Positions 18,062-26,548 of a stretch of 64,000 nt of DNA are shown in pieces. A program made the position numbers and the translations under genes. Origin of the DNA: Cytophagales bacterium (lineage in GTDB: Bacteria; Bacteroidota; Bacteroidia; Cytophagales; 172606-1); contig JAUJMU010000011.1 of the NCBI GenBank assembly GCA_030446715.1, positions 125,503-189,502 of the forward strand. The letters are read 5' to 3'. Position 1 is the stretch's first letter. Each line of letters begins with the position of its first letter. The notes below the pieces were generated by a model. It saw nothing but the letters and a program-made list of their open reading frames with translations. It made no database searches and was not told the DNA's origin.

Positions 18062-18829
18062 CTATGCACCCAGCCACTTCTTGAATGCTGATGCCCGTTC
18101 GCGGCTGACAAGCACTTCTTCCTCAGGTACCGGTTGCAGATGCAGCTTCAGTTTGCCATTAAAATACGAATGGATGGACTGAATGGATCTCAGGTTGGCA
18201 ATAAACTGGCGGTTCAGCCGGAAGAAGGTAGCCGGGTCGAGGAGGGAGTCGAGTTCATCCAGCGTGTGGTCCAGCGGATACTTTTTGTTTTCGCGGGTAA
18301 GAATAAACACGTACTTGTCTTCCGCCATGAAATAGGCAATATCTTCCGCCTGAATAAAAACCAGCTTGTCGGCGAAACGTACCAGAAAGCGGTTCTTGAA
18401 CTGCGGCTGACCCGGCTGCAGCGACTGTACCAGCGACCTGAGCACCTGCGGATCCAGTGGGGCGGTAAACTGGTCGCGCATTTTCCGCAGTTTGAGCAGA
18501 CTATTCTTTAATTCCTCCGGTTCGATGGGCTTGAGCAGGTAATCAACGCTGTTTACCTTGAAAGCCTTCAGGGCGTACTCATCGTATGCGGTCGTGAATA
18601 TAACCGGTGCCTGTACTTCTGCCAGGCTGAAAATATTAAAGCTGAGCCCGTCGGCCAGCTGAATATCCATAAAAATAAGATCGGGAGAGGTGTGCGTCTG
18701 CAGCCATTTTACGGCGGACTGCACAGAATCTATCGTATCCATAATTTCCGCTCCAGGTTCAGTACTACGGATCAGGCTGATCAGCCGCCGTGCTGCCGGT
18801 GCTTCGTCTTCGATGATCAGAATTTTCAT
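18062..18829 (-). CDS. LytTR-family response regulator
   Basis: A predicted 255-aa regulator from the ATG at 18827-18829 (MKILIIEDEAPAARRL); the longer reading from 18901 adds a hydrophobic stretch that does not fit the family. Receiver domain at 1-120 with Asp8, phosphoacceptor Asp55 (LIFMDIQ), and Lys100 in DYLLKPIE. DNA-binding LytTR domain at about 150-255 (FLVRFADKLVFIQAEDIAYF, FFRLNRQFIANLRSI). Such regulators are phosphorylated by LytS/YehU-like kinases; a kinase of that type is 1.9 kb away on the same strand, with two unrelated genes between, one of them on the opposite strand. The pairing is inferred. Confidence 0.92.
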   Translation of the reverse strand: MKILIIEDEAPAARRLISLIRSTEPGAEIMDTIDSVQSAVKWLQTHTSPDLIFMDIQLADGLSFNIFSLAEVQAPVIFTTAYDEYALKAFKVNSVDYLLKPIEPEELKNSLLKLRKMRDQFTAPLDPQVLRSLVQSLQPGQPQFKNRFLVRFADKLVFIQAEDIAYFMAEDKYVFILTRENKKYPLDHTLDELDSLLDPATFFRLNRQFIANLRSIQSIHSYFNGKLKLHLQPVPEEEVLVSRERASAFKKWLGA

Positions 18830-19179
18830 AGGGTTGACTTGAAAGCAGTACACAATAAGAAAAAGGCAGAAGATATACAAGCAGTAAGTAGCTGTCAGCA
18901 ATCAACTGTCAGCGGGTGAAGGATAGGTTTAGTTTCCCGCAGACCTGCCGACGGGCAAGTCTGCGCCCTGTGATCATCTGCGGGCAATATCAATCTCTTT
19001 GAGAACTTGTCCTGCACGGAACAGGTGAGAAAAGATGAAGAATAACCAAGGTAAGATAATCCGATAACAAAGCAGTTTAATACCTGATATTACATTAACG
19101 GCATATGTTATTTTTTCATGGAGGTTAAAGCCGAAACCTTTAGTAATTTTATTTTCATCAAGCAACCCTATTCTCATTT
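18830..19179. other. divergent intergenic region, 350 bp
   Basis: It separates the LytTR regulator from the divergent heme-oxygenase-fold gene. It contains a heptad tract (18879-18913) and a 7-bp-arm inverted repeat (18938-18944 and 18959-18965). No clear TAnnTTTG box was found near either start. Confidence 0.5.
18879..18913. repeat. degenerate heptanucleotide tract
   Basis: Five units in exact 7-nt phase: AAGCAGT, AAGTAGC, TGTCAGC, AATCAAC, TGTCAGC. It lies upstream of the LytTR regulator. Confidence 0.7.
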
Positions 19180-19908
19180 ATGCAAAACATTCTGTTTTCT
19201 ACCATTCGCCAACGCCGGCAAGAGCTGGAGAAAGCCCCTTTTATCAAGTTCTTAGCGGATAAGACAGCCGATCCCGAGGCCCGGTTGTCTTATGTGCCGC
19301 ACATGCTGTATTTCATAATGGGCTTCAAAGACATGCTTTACTGCCTCAGACGAGAAGGTTCTCCCGATCCTGTTCAGCAGGATGTGAATGAGCATTGTGA
19401 TGAAGACAATGGTCACTGGAAATGGTTTCTGGCCGATCTGAAGGCAATTCGCCTGAAAGATAATTTTTATGATCAGGATAAGACAAGGCTTTTTTCCGAA
19501 CTTTATTCAGACGAAAACTACGTCATCCGGGATATGGTTTACGAGGCCATGCACTACTGCAAAATGGCAAATACGCCGGCCATCCGGATGATTATCCTGG
19601 AAGTAATTGAAGCTATCTTTTCCGTATTTGTAGAAAGCATGAACGTGCTCGTATTTCAGATGGGTAAGTACGAAGAATATAAGTTCTTCGGCAGGGTGCA
19701 TCACGAAGCAGAAAGCGGACACTCAAACGGGAGCTGGCTGGACGGTGGTAAAAAAGAGGTCCACGTGGAAGCTGATATGGCTGAAGAGGAAAAAGAATTG
19801 GCTCTTATCATCATCAACGGGCTATTTGACGGATTCGCGGCAATGGCCACCCGCTGGCACATTCAGCAAAAACAGTATCTGCGCAAGAATGCCCGTGTTC
19901 TCGCCTGA
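19180..19908 (+). CDS. heme-oxygenase-fold protein, possible diiron enzyme
   Basis: A 242-aa all-helical protein with the look of the heme-oxygenase-like/TenA-like fold. Candidate metal ligands cluster as in diiron oxidases of this fold: HCDEDNGH at residues 72-79, Glu141 and Glu144, and HHEAESGH at 174-181. Such enzymes (for example UndA-type) use iron and oxygen on small organic substrates; heme oxygenase itself uses only one axial His. No biosynthetic partner is adjacent. It has its own transcript, closed by a strong bidirectional terminator shared with the convergent STAS-like gene. The fold call is moderate, the diiron reading is inferred from ligand spacing. Confidence 0.65.
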   Translation: MQNILFSTIRQRRQELEKAPFIKFLADKTADPEARLSYVPHMLYFIMGFKDMLYCLRREGSPDPVQQDVNEHCDEDNGHWKWFLADLKAIRLKDNFYDQDKTRLFSELYSDENYVIRDMVYEAMHYCKMANTPAIRMIILEVIEAIFSVFVESMNVLVFQMGKYEEYKFFGRVHHEAESGHSNGSWLDGGKKEVHVEADMAEEEKELALIIINGLFDGFAAMATRWHIQQKQYLRKNARVLA

Positions 19909-19920
19909 TGTTTCTTTTTA

Positions 19921-19969
19921 AGCAAAAACAGATAAGCCCATTGTACCAATGGGCTTATCTGTTTTTGCT
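19921..19969. terminator. bidirectional terminator
   Basis: Perfect 23-bp arms (19921-19943 and 19947-19969) with a 3-nt loop, flanked by A-rich and T-rich ends, between two convergent genes. Confidence 0.92.
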
Positions 19970-20000
19970 ATACTACGGTTCAGGAGCTGCGGCCGGCAGC

Positions 20001-20408
20001 TTACGCTACCTGTTTCAACCAGCTTATCGCCTCACTGGCGCCGCTAAACAGTCTGGCGGTAAATAAAGCCTCATTTTTTTTGCCCAGAATGTTTTGCACG
20101 GATGCTTGTCCAAAAACATTTTCCGGAATAATGATTCCCGCGTATTTAGACCCGCTGGCGGCCATCTGAGGGAAATATACTTCATTGGTATATTTCTGGT
20201 CCTGGGCACTGACTACTCCCATCCGGCGCAGATCATAAATGATTTTCGCTGCTTTTTTCTCCCTGGTCAGGTCAATCTGCTTTTGCAGGATAGCCAGATA
20301 ATCGCTGCTGGATGCATAGCCTTTCCATTCAACCTGCAGGTATTTGTCCTGCTGGTTCCAATAAATGGTGACGGCTTTGTTCTCAAATACAATAGCTGAA
20401 GAACTCAT
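20001..20408 (-). CDS. STAS/SpoIIAA-like domain protein
   Basis: A 135-aa cytoplasmic protein with an alternating strand-helix pattern close to SpoIIAA-like/STAS proteins: VTIYWNQQDKYLQVEWKGY at the N-terminus, AAKIIYDLRRMGVV in the middle and SGASEAISWLKQ as the last helix. Similar stand-alone proteins are common in Cytophagales, and their roles are unknown. No conserved phosphorylatable Ser is obvious in the usual DSxG place. It lies between the LytS kinase and the LytTR regulator on the same strand, so a link to that signalling pair is possible but not shown. Confidence 0.6.
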   Translation of the reverse strand: MSSSAIVFENKAVTIYWNQQDKYLQVEWKGYASSSDYLAILQKQIDLTREKKAAKIIYDLRRMGVVSAQDQKYTNEVYFPQMAASGSKYAGIIIPENVFGQASVQNILGKKNEALFTARLFSGASEAISWLKQVA

Positions 20409-20705
20409 GATTTTAATAAATTGTTAATTTTCCCGCCAAAGATATGATGGGGCTGCCTGATCCGGCGGTTGCGTTTTCCGCTTTTACTACTTCTGACCTA
20501 TCCGAGGCGGTTTTACAGACTGTTTTAAAGCATTATGTATAAAAAGGACGTAGAAATGGCAAAATTCAATAAATCTTACCTGCCGGCGCAGGAAAACAAT
20601 TTCAACTTGCATATTATAAATTTTGAATGACCCAACTTCATTCATGCCGCCCGGGTACTTAAAAACAGGATAAAGCAAGCTTTGCGGACAAAAGGGGTGT
20701 TGCCT

Positions 20706-21728
20706 CTACCGCTCCGGATGCTGAACGGAAAGCAGAGGCAACACCACCATAAAATTAGACGCCGTCACAATCACCTCTACTGTCCGCTGGCACAACAGTT
20801 TATACCGCTGGCTGATGTTGGCCAGTCCGGTCTGAGTAGAGTCAGACACGCCGGACTTGCGCTGAAGGTTGTTTTTTACGACCAGCACTTCATCCTTTTC
20901 CACGTACAGATCAATGCGCAGCGGTTTTTCGGACGAAACTACGTTGTGTTTGATGGCATTTTCCAGCAGCATCTGCAAGGTAAGCGGTGCCACGAATTTC
21001 TGCAGGTGCACCGGCGGGATATTGATCTGTACCTGCAGGTTTTCGCCGAAACGGGTCTTAAGCAGAAAAAGGTAGGCCTGGGCTATTTTCATCTCTTCCG
21101 CCAGCGTCACCACTTCTTTGTCATTGTTCTGCAATATATACCGGTATACGTTGGAGAGTTTCTGCACAAAATCTATCGCCAGCCGGGTGTCTTCGGGAAT
21201 GATCGAAATCAGCGTGTTGAGGCTGTTGAACAGGAAGTGCGGGTTCACCTGGTTTTTCAGCGTTTCAAACTGAGAAGCAATGTTCTCTTTTTTCAGTTGC
21301 TCCGCTTCAAGGATCGTCTTGCGCCACTCGCCGAAGAAGTAAATCGCTTCCTGAATGGAAACGACAATCAGGGTACCGATCAGGCTGGGTTTGAGGGCGA
21401 TGGAAAAGTCGCGCAGCAGGTTGTCCATGGTGCAGTTGCCGTAGTTCAGCAGGATGATCAGGGCACTGAGGCCAAAAACGGCTACCACCGTGTAAACAGC
21501 GCAAAAGCCGATCTCGGTAGTGATCCGTTGGGAGGTCTGGCTGTACTGCGGGTATTTTCTCCTCAGTAACCTCACCACAAACTCGTTGCCTTCCCACAGC
21601 ACCAGCGTGAAGAGAGAAGAGTAGAGCACACTCATCCAGTAACCTGATTCGGTGTACTGATCGCTCAGGTTAAAAAAGTACACCACCAGAAAACCTGAGA
21701 GAATATAAACAGGCAGGCGCTTTAGCAT
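20706..21728 (-). CDS. LytS/YehU-type sensor histidine kinase
   Basis: A 340-aa kinase: membrane segments in residues 1-130 (about four hydrophobic stretches), a short coiled link, then the His_kinase domain with NPHFLFNSLN, phospho-His164, and an ATPase domain (LTLQMLLENAIKHNVVS, TGLANISQRYKLL). It has no separate extracytoplasmic sensor domain, so it probably senses a signal in the membrane. The expected partner is the LytTR regulator at 18062-18829. A 297-bp gap separates its stop from the STAS-like gene; nothing notable was seen there beyond AT-rich sequence. Confidence 0.93.
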   Translation of the reverse strand: MLKRLPVYILSGFLVVYFFNLSDQYTESGYWMSVLYSSLFTLVLWEGNEFVVRLLRRKYPQYSQTSQRITTEIGFCAVYTVVAVFGLSALIILLNYGNCTMDNLLRDFSIALKPSLIGTLIVVSIQEAIYFFGEWRKTILEAEQLKKENIASQFETLKNQVNPHFLFNSLNTLISIIPEDTRLAIDFVQKLSNVYRYILQNNDKEVVTLAEEMKIAQAYLFLLKTRFGENLQVQINIPPVHLQKFVAPLTLQMLLENAIKHNVVSSEKPLRIDLYVEKDEVLVVKNNLQRKSGVSDSTQTGLANISQRYKLLCQRTVEVIVTASNFMVVLPLLSVQHPER

Positions 21729-22057
21729 AAGGGTAGCGGATAAAATGACTAAGAGTACTCATTCCGGAATTCATAGGTAGTGAAGCAGAATTAAATAGAT
21801 TTTTAATTCTGGATTATGAATTTTAATCGGCTGACCGTCAAATATATTTATACAATAACCTCAAAATCCCAAATTCATAATTTAAAATAGCGTTCCTGCT
21901 TGATGTATGTACCGGATGAGCAGATTAAAGGTAGTCAAAAAGAGATTTGTCCAGGTATTTAGGAAGTACTCTTCCGGCAAAAACTTTCTGCCACAGATAT
22001 TCAGGGTTGGAGCAACAAGCCTCAAAGTGCTTTAGTTAACTAAAAAAGGTAAATGAA
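21729..22057. other. intergenic region, 329 bp, with heptad tracts
   Basis: The gap lies upstream of the kinase gene and downstream of the DUF2306-like gene. Two heptad tracts (21800-21827 and 21862-21889) occur; the second carries an inverted copy of the TTATGAATTT core of the first. No gene is supported. Confidence 0.5.
21800..21889. repeat. pair of inverted heptanucleotide tracts
   Basis: First tract 21800-21827 reads TTTTTAA, TTCTGGA, TTATGAA, TTTTAAT. Second tract 21862-21889 reads CAAAATC, CCAAATT, CATAATT, TAAAATA. The cores TTATGAATTT and AAATTCATAA are reverse complements. Confidence 0.65.
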
Positions 22058-22732
22058 TCACGCGTTTGCCGGGATATGCCCGTTAAACTTTTTCTGGTAG
22101 TACCGTTTCCAGTACGCCAGCAGGGGAGCACCGATCAGCGTCGGCCACAGCCACCGGAGGGCATCAGGCAGAAAATAGAAGTTGACTGCTGAAAAAGCGG
22201 ATACCGCTGCGATGTAAGAACCAATCATGCCCTGCATATGGTCGTACCACCACTCCATCCGGTCGGCGGACGGTCTGAAGTATTTATATATTTCGATCAG
22301 TGAAAAGCGAAGCCCGGTTGCCGCAAAAGCAAGGGAAACGTAACCGAAAGGGTGGTGACTACGCAGCGCGAAAAGATGGATGCCCCAGCCGGCCAGCGCC
22401 AGATAAAACACCACCATCAAGGTGGCCATAGCAGTATCTGTCTTTATTGCCCGGTCCGGATAGGCTGCTTTCCGGCGAACCACTGCCCGGTAACCAGACC
22501 ACGACAGATGAAAGCTGAATACGGCCACCAGAAAGAGAAACACGTTTGGCCGGATGTAAGTCATTGGTATGGCAGAGGCTGCTACCGATGCCATACTCCA
22601 GAAAAAGATGCGTCCCCAGAAAGCGTGGGTTTTTCCTCCCTTCCGGGTGACAAGGGCTACCGGAGCCACAAAAAAGGCGGTCATGCCGGCGGCAATGTGC
22701 AGGATGCGAAATACCTGATAGATCGTTTCCAT
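22058..22732 (-). CDS. DUF2306-like multi-pass membrane protein
   Basis: A 224-aa integral membrane protein with about six hydrophobic segments. The N-terminus RILHIAAGMTAFFVAPVALV followed by GGKTHAFWGRIFFWSM is characteristic of DUF2306-type proteins, which keep His residues in the first helices; a heme or quinone role has been suggested for relatives but is not known. The C-terminal helix is followed by a basic tail. It is transcribed away from the next lipoprotein gene, with 199 bp between. Function unknown. Confidence 0.65.
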   Translation of the reverse strand: METIYQVFRILHIAAGMTAFFVAPVALVTRKGGKTHAFWGRIFFWSMASVAASAIPMTYIRPNVFLFLVAVFSFHLSWSGYRAVVRRKAAYPDRAIKTDTAMATLMVVFYLALAGWGIHLFALRSHHPFGYVSLAFAATGLRFSLIEIYKYFRPSADRMEWWYDHMQGMIGSYIAAVSAFSAVNFYFLPDALRWLWPTLIGAPLLAYWKRYYQKKFNGHIPANA

Positions 22733-22931
22733 GTGGGAGGATTAAGCATTTACTTGCTGACCTGAAGGTACGGCAGGGGAGGGCACCGCAACGATTGGAA
22801 ACCGACGGGGTGCCCGGGACCATCGCTGAACCGTAAGAAGAACAGGAGGAAACGGATGCCTGCGCTAAAAGAAAGCTGCCATGCAACCTGCGGAGGCCAA
22901 ACCGTGTCAGTAGAGAAAAAGCAAGAATAAT

Positions 22932-23429
22932 ATGCGCTACACAAAAAAAAAGCTGCTGATTTGTCTGATGCTTCTTATTATAAGTATGGTATTCCATGCC
23001 TGCAGTACGGTTGCCGATCCGGAAGGTGAACGCCAGCCCGCTGCGCTGGTGATCCGGAGCGGGACTTCCTTTGGCATGTGTGCCGGATACTGCTACTCTG
23101 AGGTTACCATCGCTGCCGGAGCCACCACCGTTGCCAGAAAGAGCTTTCTGGACAGGGCCAATTATCCGGACAAGCAATGCACCGGTTCTGCCGTTGGGGA
23201 TGACTGGCAGCAACTGCAACGGCTGATCAACCGGGAGGTGCTCCGGCAACTGCCCGAAACCCTGGGCTGCCCTGACTGCGCGGATGGCGGCGCTGAATGG
23301 ATCGAAATTGAAGAGGGAGAAAATACGTACCGGATTACCTTCGAGTACAACACGGACATTCCGGAGATCGGGCCCCTGCTGAGCAAAGTGCGGGAAATCC
23401 GGAACCGGCAAATCCGGCAATGCCAGTAA
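22932..23429 (+). CDS. Cys-containing lipoprotein of unknown function
   Basis: A 165-aa lipoprotein with a basic start (MRYTKKKLLICLMLL) and lipobox FHAC. The mature domain opens with SGTSFGMCAGYCYSEVTI and has a later CPDC motif (LGCPDCADGG), so disulfides are likely. The first segment resembles a conserved Bacteroidota domain seen in other small lipoproteins, but I cannot name it with confidence. It converges on the beta-barrel gene at 23497 with a perfect terminator between. Confidence 0.6.
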   Translation: MRYTKKKLLICLMLLIISMVFHACSTVADPEGERQPAALVIRSGTSFGMCAGYCYSEVTIAAGATTVARKSFLDRANYPDKQCTGSAVGDDWQQLQRLINREVLRQLPETLGCPDCADGGAEWIEIEEGENTYRITFEYNTDIPEIGPLLSKVREIRNRQIRQCQ

Positions 23430-23446
23430 AAGACAGGCCATTAAAT

Positions 23447-23479
23447 AAAAGAAGCTTTCCCGTACGGAAAGCTTCTTTT
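23447..23479. terminator. bidirectional terminator
   Basis: Perfect 14-bp arms (23447-23460 and 23466-23479) with a 5-nt loop and A/T-rich outer ends, between convergent genes. Confidence 0.9.
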
Positions 23480-23496
23480 GTATCAGTGAATAAAGG

Positions 23497-24369
23497 TTAC
23501 CGTTCGGGGATGCCACCCGTGCCGCCCATGGAGGACCGGTTGCCGCCAAACATCCAGTGCAGGCCCACCTGAACGCCTGCCACTACGTTGGCACGCCTGC
23601 CGAACATATTATCCGTAAATTGCCTGCCGGTGTTGGTTCTGATGGCATTGATCAGATCCTCGTTGCGGACATCAACAAAGCCGTAGTTGCCGCGCAACTG
23701 CGTAGACAGATAAAGATTACTGCCAAGATCAATGTCAAGGCCGAGGCCGACAGCCACTTGCAAATCCGTTTTCTTGAACTGCTCCACTGCTTTGTTCGCC
23801 TCTGTGCTGAGTATCACCGTTTCCTGCACCGGAGAGGTATAGGTACGGTCGGCAGCGTTATAGTCGGTGGCATTGGCGGGCAGTTCCTGTCCTTCGGGTA
23901 AAACCAGCCGGCCCGTCTGAAACTGAGCGTAGACCTCCTGACCTCTCGTCAGCAGGGAAAGCTGGGGGCCGAACATAAAATTGAACCGCGTCCGGGCCGG
24001 GCCGGTGCTGAACGAACGCAGCAGCAGGGGCAGGTGCACGTAGCTGAGTTCGATACGCCGCTCACCTACTACTTTCTCAGCCACATCAATGATTTCGTAC
24101 GTCTGGCCCTGTCGTGAGAAGATAGACTCCAGCTGCAGGCCAAAACCCCGGCCAAAGTCGGCACCGGCTGTAAATCCGGCCGGCGCGAAATTATAGGTAG
24201 GTTTGGCCGTGTAACGTGGGTCTTCAGACAAACCTTTGTCCAATACCATCGTACTGCTGAAGGCGGTGGTCAGGCCAAGGTGTAATTTCGTTGTCTGCGC
24301 GAAACCGGTCAGCGCCGGCAATAATGCCGCAATACTGACGGATAAAAGCGGGTAAATTATTTTTCTCAT
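23497..24369 (-). CDS. outer-membrane beta-barrel protein (porin-family/PorT-like)
   Basis: A 290-aa exported protein with signal peptide (MRKIIYPLLSVSIAALLPAL, cut near GFAQ). Amphipathic strands recur every 10-14 residues (FGLQLESIFSRQGQTYEI, ELSYVHLPLLLRSF, VAVGLGLDIDLG, VVAGVQVGLHWMFGG), the usual pattern of the outer-membrane beta-barrel domain common in Bacteroidota. It ends with a short Gly/Ser-rich tail after the last strand, not with Phe. The strand pattern supports barrel and location; the cargo is unknown. Confidence 0.75.
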   Translation of the reverse strand: MRKIIYPLLSVSIAALLPALTGFAQTTKLHLGLTTAFSSTMVLDKGLSEDPRYTAKPTYNFAPAGFTAGADFGRGFGLQLESIFSRQGQTYEIIDVAEKVVGERRIELSYVHLPLLLRSFSTGPARTRFNFMFGPQLSLLTRGQEVYAQFQTGRLVLPEGQELPANATDYNAADRTYTSPVQETVILSTEANKAVEQFKKTDLQVAVGLGLDIDLGSNLYLSTQLRGNYGFVDVRNEDLINAIRTNTGRQFTDNMFGRRANVVAGVQVGLHWMFGGNRSSMGGTGGIPER

Positions 24370-24535
24370 AATCGTGTTTACAATCAGTTCCGGGGCTGAA
24401 TTTAGTCAGCAGGCCCTGCCCGGTTATTCCATACTTGGGTGATATATTACCTGCACTACTAAATGGGGCGAAAAGGCGGGCTGGACTGCACCGAATGGAA
24501 TGTAAATGAACTTTTTATAATCAAAATTATCTAAC

Positions 24536-24543
24536 TAACTTTG
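24536..24543 (+). promoter_or_regulatory. -7 promoter element of the DUF177-rpmF operon
   Basis: TAACTTTG matches TAnnTTTG and lies 25 bp before the GTG start. The -33 TTG is weak. A purine-rich GGAGGG at 24557-24562 precedes the GTG and helps fix that start. Confidence 0.55.
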
Positions 24544-24568
24544 CAATCTTGCTTTCGGAGGGATAGCC

Positions 24569-24994
24569 GTGAAAGATTTAAGACAATTTGAAACAGAGAT
24601 TTCGACCCTTAAGCCTAAGCGGTACGAATACGAATATGATATAGATGCTGCGTTCTTTTCTTTTTTTGAACACAGCCTGGTGCAGAAAGGCAGCTTCAAA
24701 GTAAAGCTGGAACTGGATAAGTCTGAAACCATGATTCAGCTCCGTTTTCACATTGCCGGAGTAGCTGAACTGATCTGCGACCGTACTTCCGAGCCTTTTG
24801 ATTATCCGCTTGAGGTTACGCACAAGCTAATTCTCAAATTCGGGGATGAGAATCAGGAGCTTTCGGATGAGATTGAGATCATCTCGCGGGCCGCGCAGCA
24901 GATCAATGTAGCACAGTATATTTATGAGTACATTGGCCTTGCTATACCTATGAAGAAGATACATCCGAAAGTGGCCGGTGAGCAGTATGAATAA
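24569..24994 (+). CDS. yceD: DUF177 (YceD) family protein, C-terminus cut by in-frame stops
   Basis: A 141-aa DUF177 protein starting at a GTG. YceD proteins are normally encoded just before the L32 gene; their function, linked to rRNA metabolism in plants and bacteria, is not settled. The zinc-like ICDRTSEPFDYP core and the NVAQYIYEYIGLAIPMK segment are intact. The reading stops at TAA 24992-24994, but the same frame continues with NEDGILV, a TAG at 25016-25018, and then an acidic segment ending DPRWQILKNL and TGA at 25115-25117. DPRW with a following LK is the normal end of Bacteroidota DUF177 proteins, so about 40 residues appear cut off. Confidence 0.85.
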   Translation: MKDLRQFETEISTLKPKRYEYEYDIDAAFFSFFEHSLVQKGSFKVKLELDKSETMIQLRFHIAGVAELICDRTSEPFDYPLEVTHKLILKFGDENQELSDEIEIISRAAQQINVAQYIYEYIGLAIPMKKIHPKVAGEQYE

Positions 24995-25186
24995 AACGAA
25001 GATGGGATTCTGGTTTAGCGGTCTGCCCGGGAAGAGGAAGATGGCGATGGAAGTGAAGATGGCGACGAAGCAGTTGATCCCCGCTGGCAGATCCTGAAGA
25101 ACCTCCCAAAAAATTGATTTTCAGGTCATTTAAGAACTGAAGTAAATTCCGATAACCGTAATCAGTGATTCAAATAGTATAATAAA

Positions 25187-25381
25187 ATGGCACATCCTAA
25201 ACGAAGAACGTCCAGTACCAGAAGGGATAAAAGAAGAACGCACTACAAGGCAATTGCCGACAATGTTTCTATCTGCCCTACCACCAATGAGCCGCACCTG
25301 AGACACCGTGCTTATGTGGTTGACGGAAACCTGTACTACAAAGGCAAAGTGGTGATCGAAAACTACACTTCTGTTGCCTGA
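25187..25381 (+). CDS. rpmF: 50S ribosomal protein L32
   Basis: A 64-aa ribosomal protein L32 ([17 protein letters not shown]). It is a component of the large subunit. The family start MAHPKRR(T/H)S is exact and the [10 protein letters not shown] segment is present. No CxxC zinc ribbon is seen except Cys at residue 30 ([10 protein letters not shown]), so this is probably the Zn-independent or partially degenerate form common in Bacteroidota. It follows DUF177 and precedes plsX, the usual order. Confidence 0.96.
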   Translation: MAHPKRRTSSTRRDKRRTHYKAIADNVSICPTTNEPHLRHRAYVVDGNLYYKGKVVIENYTSVA

Positions 25382-25403
25382 TCGGGAGAATTATCGTATC
25401 GTT

Positions 25404-25439
25404 GAGGGCTGAACGGGACAACTAGTCCTTTCAGCCCTC
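25404..25439 (+). terminator. hairpin between rpmF and plsX
   Basis: Arms 25404-25413 and 25430-25439 (10 bp) with an inner GGAC/GTCC stem. A T5 run comes about 20 bases later, so it may be a partial terminator or attenuator that lowers plsX relative to rpmF. Confidence 0.5.
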
Positions 25440-25486
25440 GGCGGTTTCAGCCCTTTTTAAATATATACCAAACCCGTTAATCTGCA

Positions 25487-26434
25487 ATGAAAATTGCCCT
25501 GGATGCAATGGGCGGTGATTACGCACCGCAGGCCATAGTGGAAGGTGCATTGCTGGCTTGCGAAGGACTGCCCTCAGACGTGGAGATCGTACTGATCGGC
25601 CGCGAACAAGTCATCCAAGACCTCCTGCATACCCCTACATTTTCTTCTGCCTCCGTGTCGGTGATTCATGCCGATGAAGTGATAGAGATGGGCGAACATC
25701 CCACCAGAGCCCTTGCCCAAAAAACCAATTCAAGTATTGCCATAGGATTTGGCCTGCTCAAAGCGGGTCAGGTAGATGCCTTCTGCAGTGCCGGCAATAC
25801 GGGTGCCATGCTGGTAGGGGCTATGTTCAGCGTAAAAGCCATTGAAGGTGTACAGCGGCCCTCCATTGCCAGCCATTTTCCCAAAGAAGACGGCAGCTAC
25901 GGCGTGATTCTGGATGTTGGCGCCAATGCCGACTGCAAACCCGAATTTCTGGATCAGTTTGCCGAACTGGGTTCCATATACGCCAAAAGTGTACTCGGCA
26001 TTCCAAAGCCCCGGGTAGGTCTGATGAACATGGGAGAAGAAGAGCAGAAGGGAAACATTCTTGCCCAGGCAGCCCACCAACTGCTGAAGGCCAATCCGCG
26101 GATTCATTTTATCGGTAATATCGAGGGGCGTGACGTATACAGTAATAAAGCGGATGTTATTGTCTGCGACGGATTTACCGGCAACGTAATCCTGAAGCTG
26201 GCGGAATCTGCCTACGATGTATTTCACCGCCGCGGTGTACGGGATGAGTATCTGGACAAGTACAATTATGAGGCCACCGGCGGCAGTCCGATTCTGGGAG
26301 TCAACGGCAATGTGGTGATCGGACACGGCGTGTCTTCCCCGCTGGCGGTCAAAAATATGCTGCTGCAAGCCCGGAAAATGGCAGAGACCAAACTGCACAT
26401 CAAGATAAAACAAGCTTTTAACAGCCAGAAGTAA
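25487..26434 (+). CDS. plsX: phosphate acyltransferase PlsX
   Basis: A 315-aa PlsX that converts acyl-ACP and phosphate to acyl-phosphate, the first step of phospholipid synthesis in the PlsX/PlsY route. The N-terminal [20 protein letters not shown] is the family signature, followed by [18 protein letters not shown] and [12 protein letters not shown], and [16 protein letters not shown] in the last third. Length is normal. It follows the L32 gene by 105 bp and precedes fabH by 114 bp, consistent with coupling of membrane-lipid and fatty-acid synthesis. Confidence 0.97.
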   Translation: MKIALDAMGGDYAPQAIVEGALLACEGLPSDVEIVLIGREQVIQDLLHTPTFSSASVSVIHADEVIEMGEHPTRALAQKTNSSIAIGFGLLKAGQVDAFCSAGNTGAMLVGAMFSVKAIEGVQRPSIASHFPKEDGSYGVILDVGANADCKPEFLDQFAELGSIYAKSVLGIPKPRVGLMNMGEEEQKGNILAQAAHQLLKANPRIHFIGNIEGRDVYSNKADVIVCDGFTGNVILKLAESAYDVFHRRGVRDEYLDKYNYEATGGSPILGVNGNVVIGHGVSSPLAVKNMLLQARKMAETKLHIKIKQAFNSQK

Positions 26435-26548
26435 ATAGTTACCAGAGTATTGGGTTAACAGGTTATCAGACGGGATTCGTTGTATACTTTTCTGCCAGTA
26501 CGTGCCCAATAACAGGATAACTCAGCATCTGAACAATTTGATTCTCTC

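Noticed and set aside
20682-21569. 295-codon plus-strand open frame
   Set aside because: Antisense shadow of the LytS-type kinase.
22359-23549. 396-codon minus-strand open frame
   Set aside because: It overlaps three better-supported genes on both strands and has no signal, domain or family pattern; it is a shadow of high-GC coding sequence.
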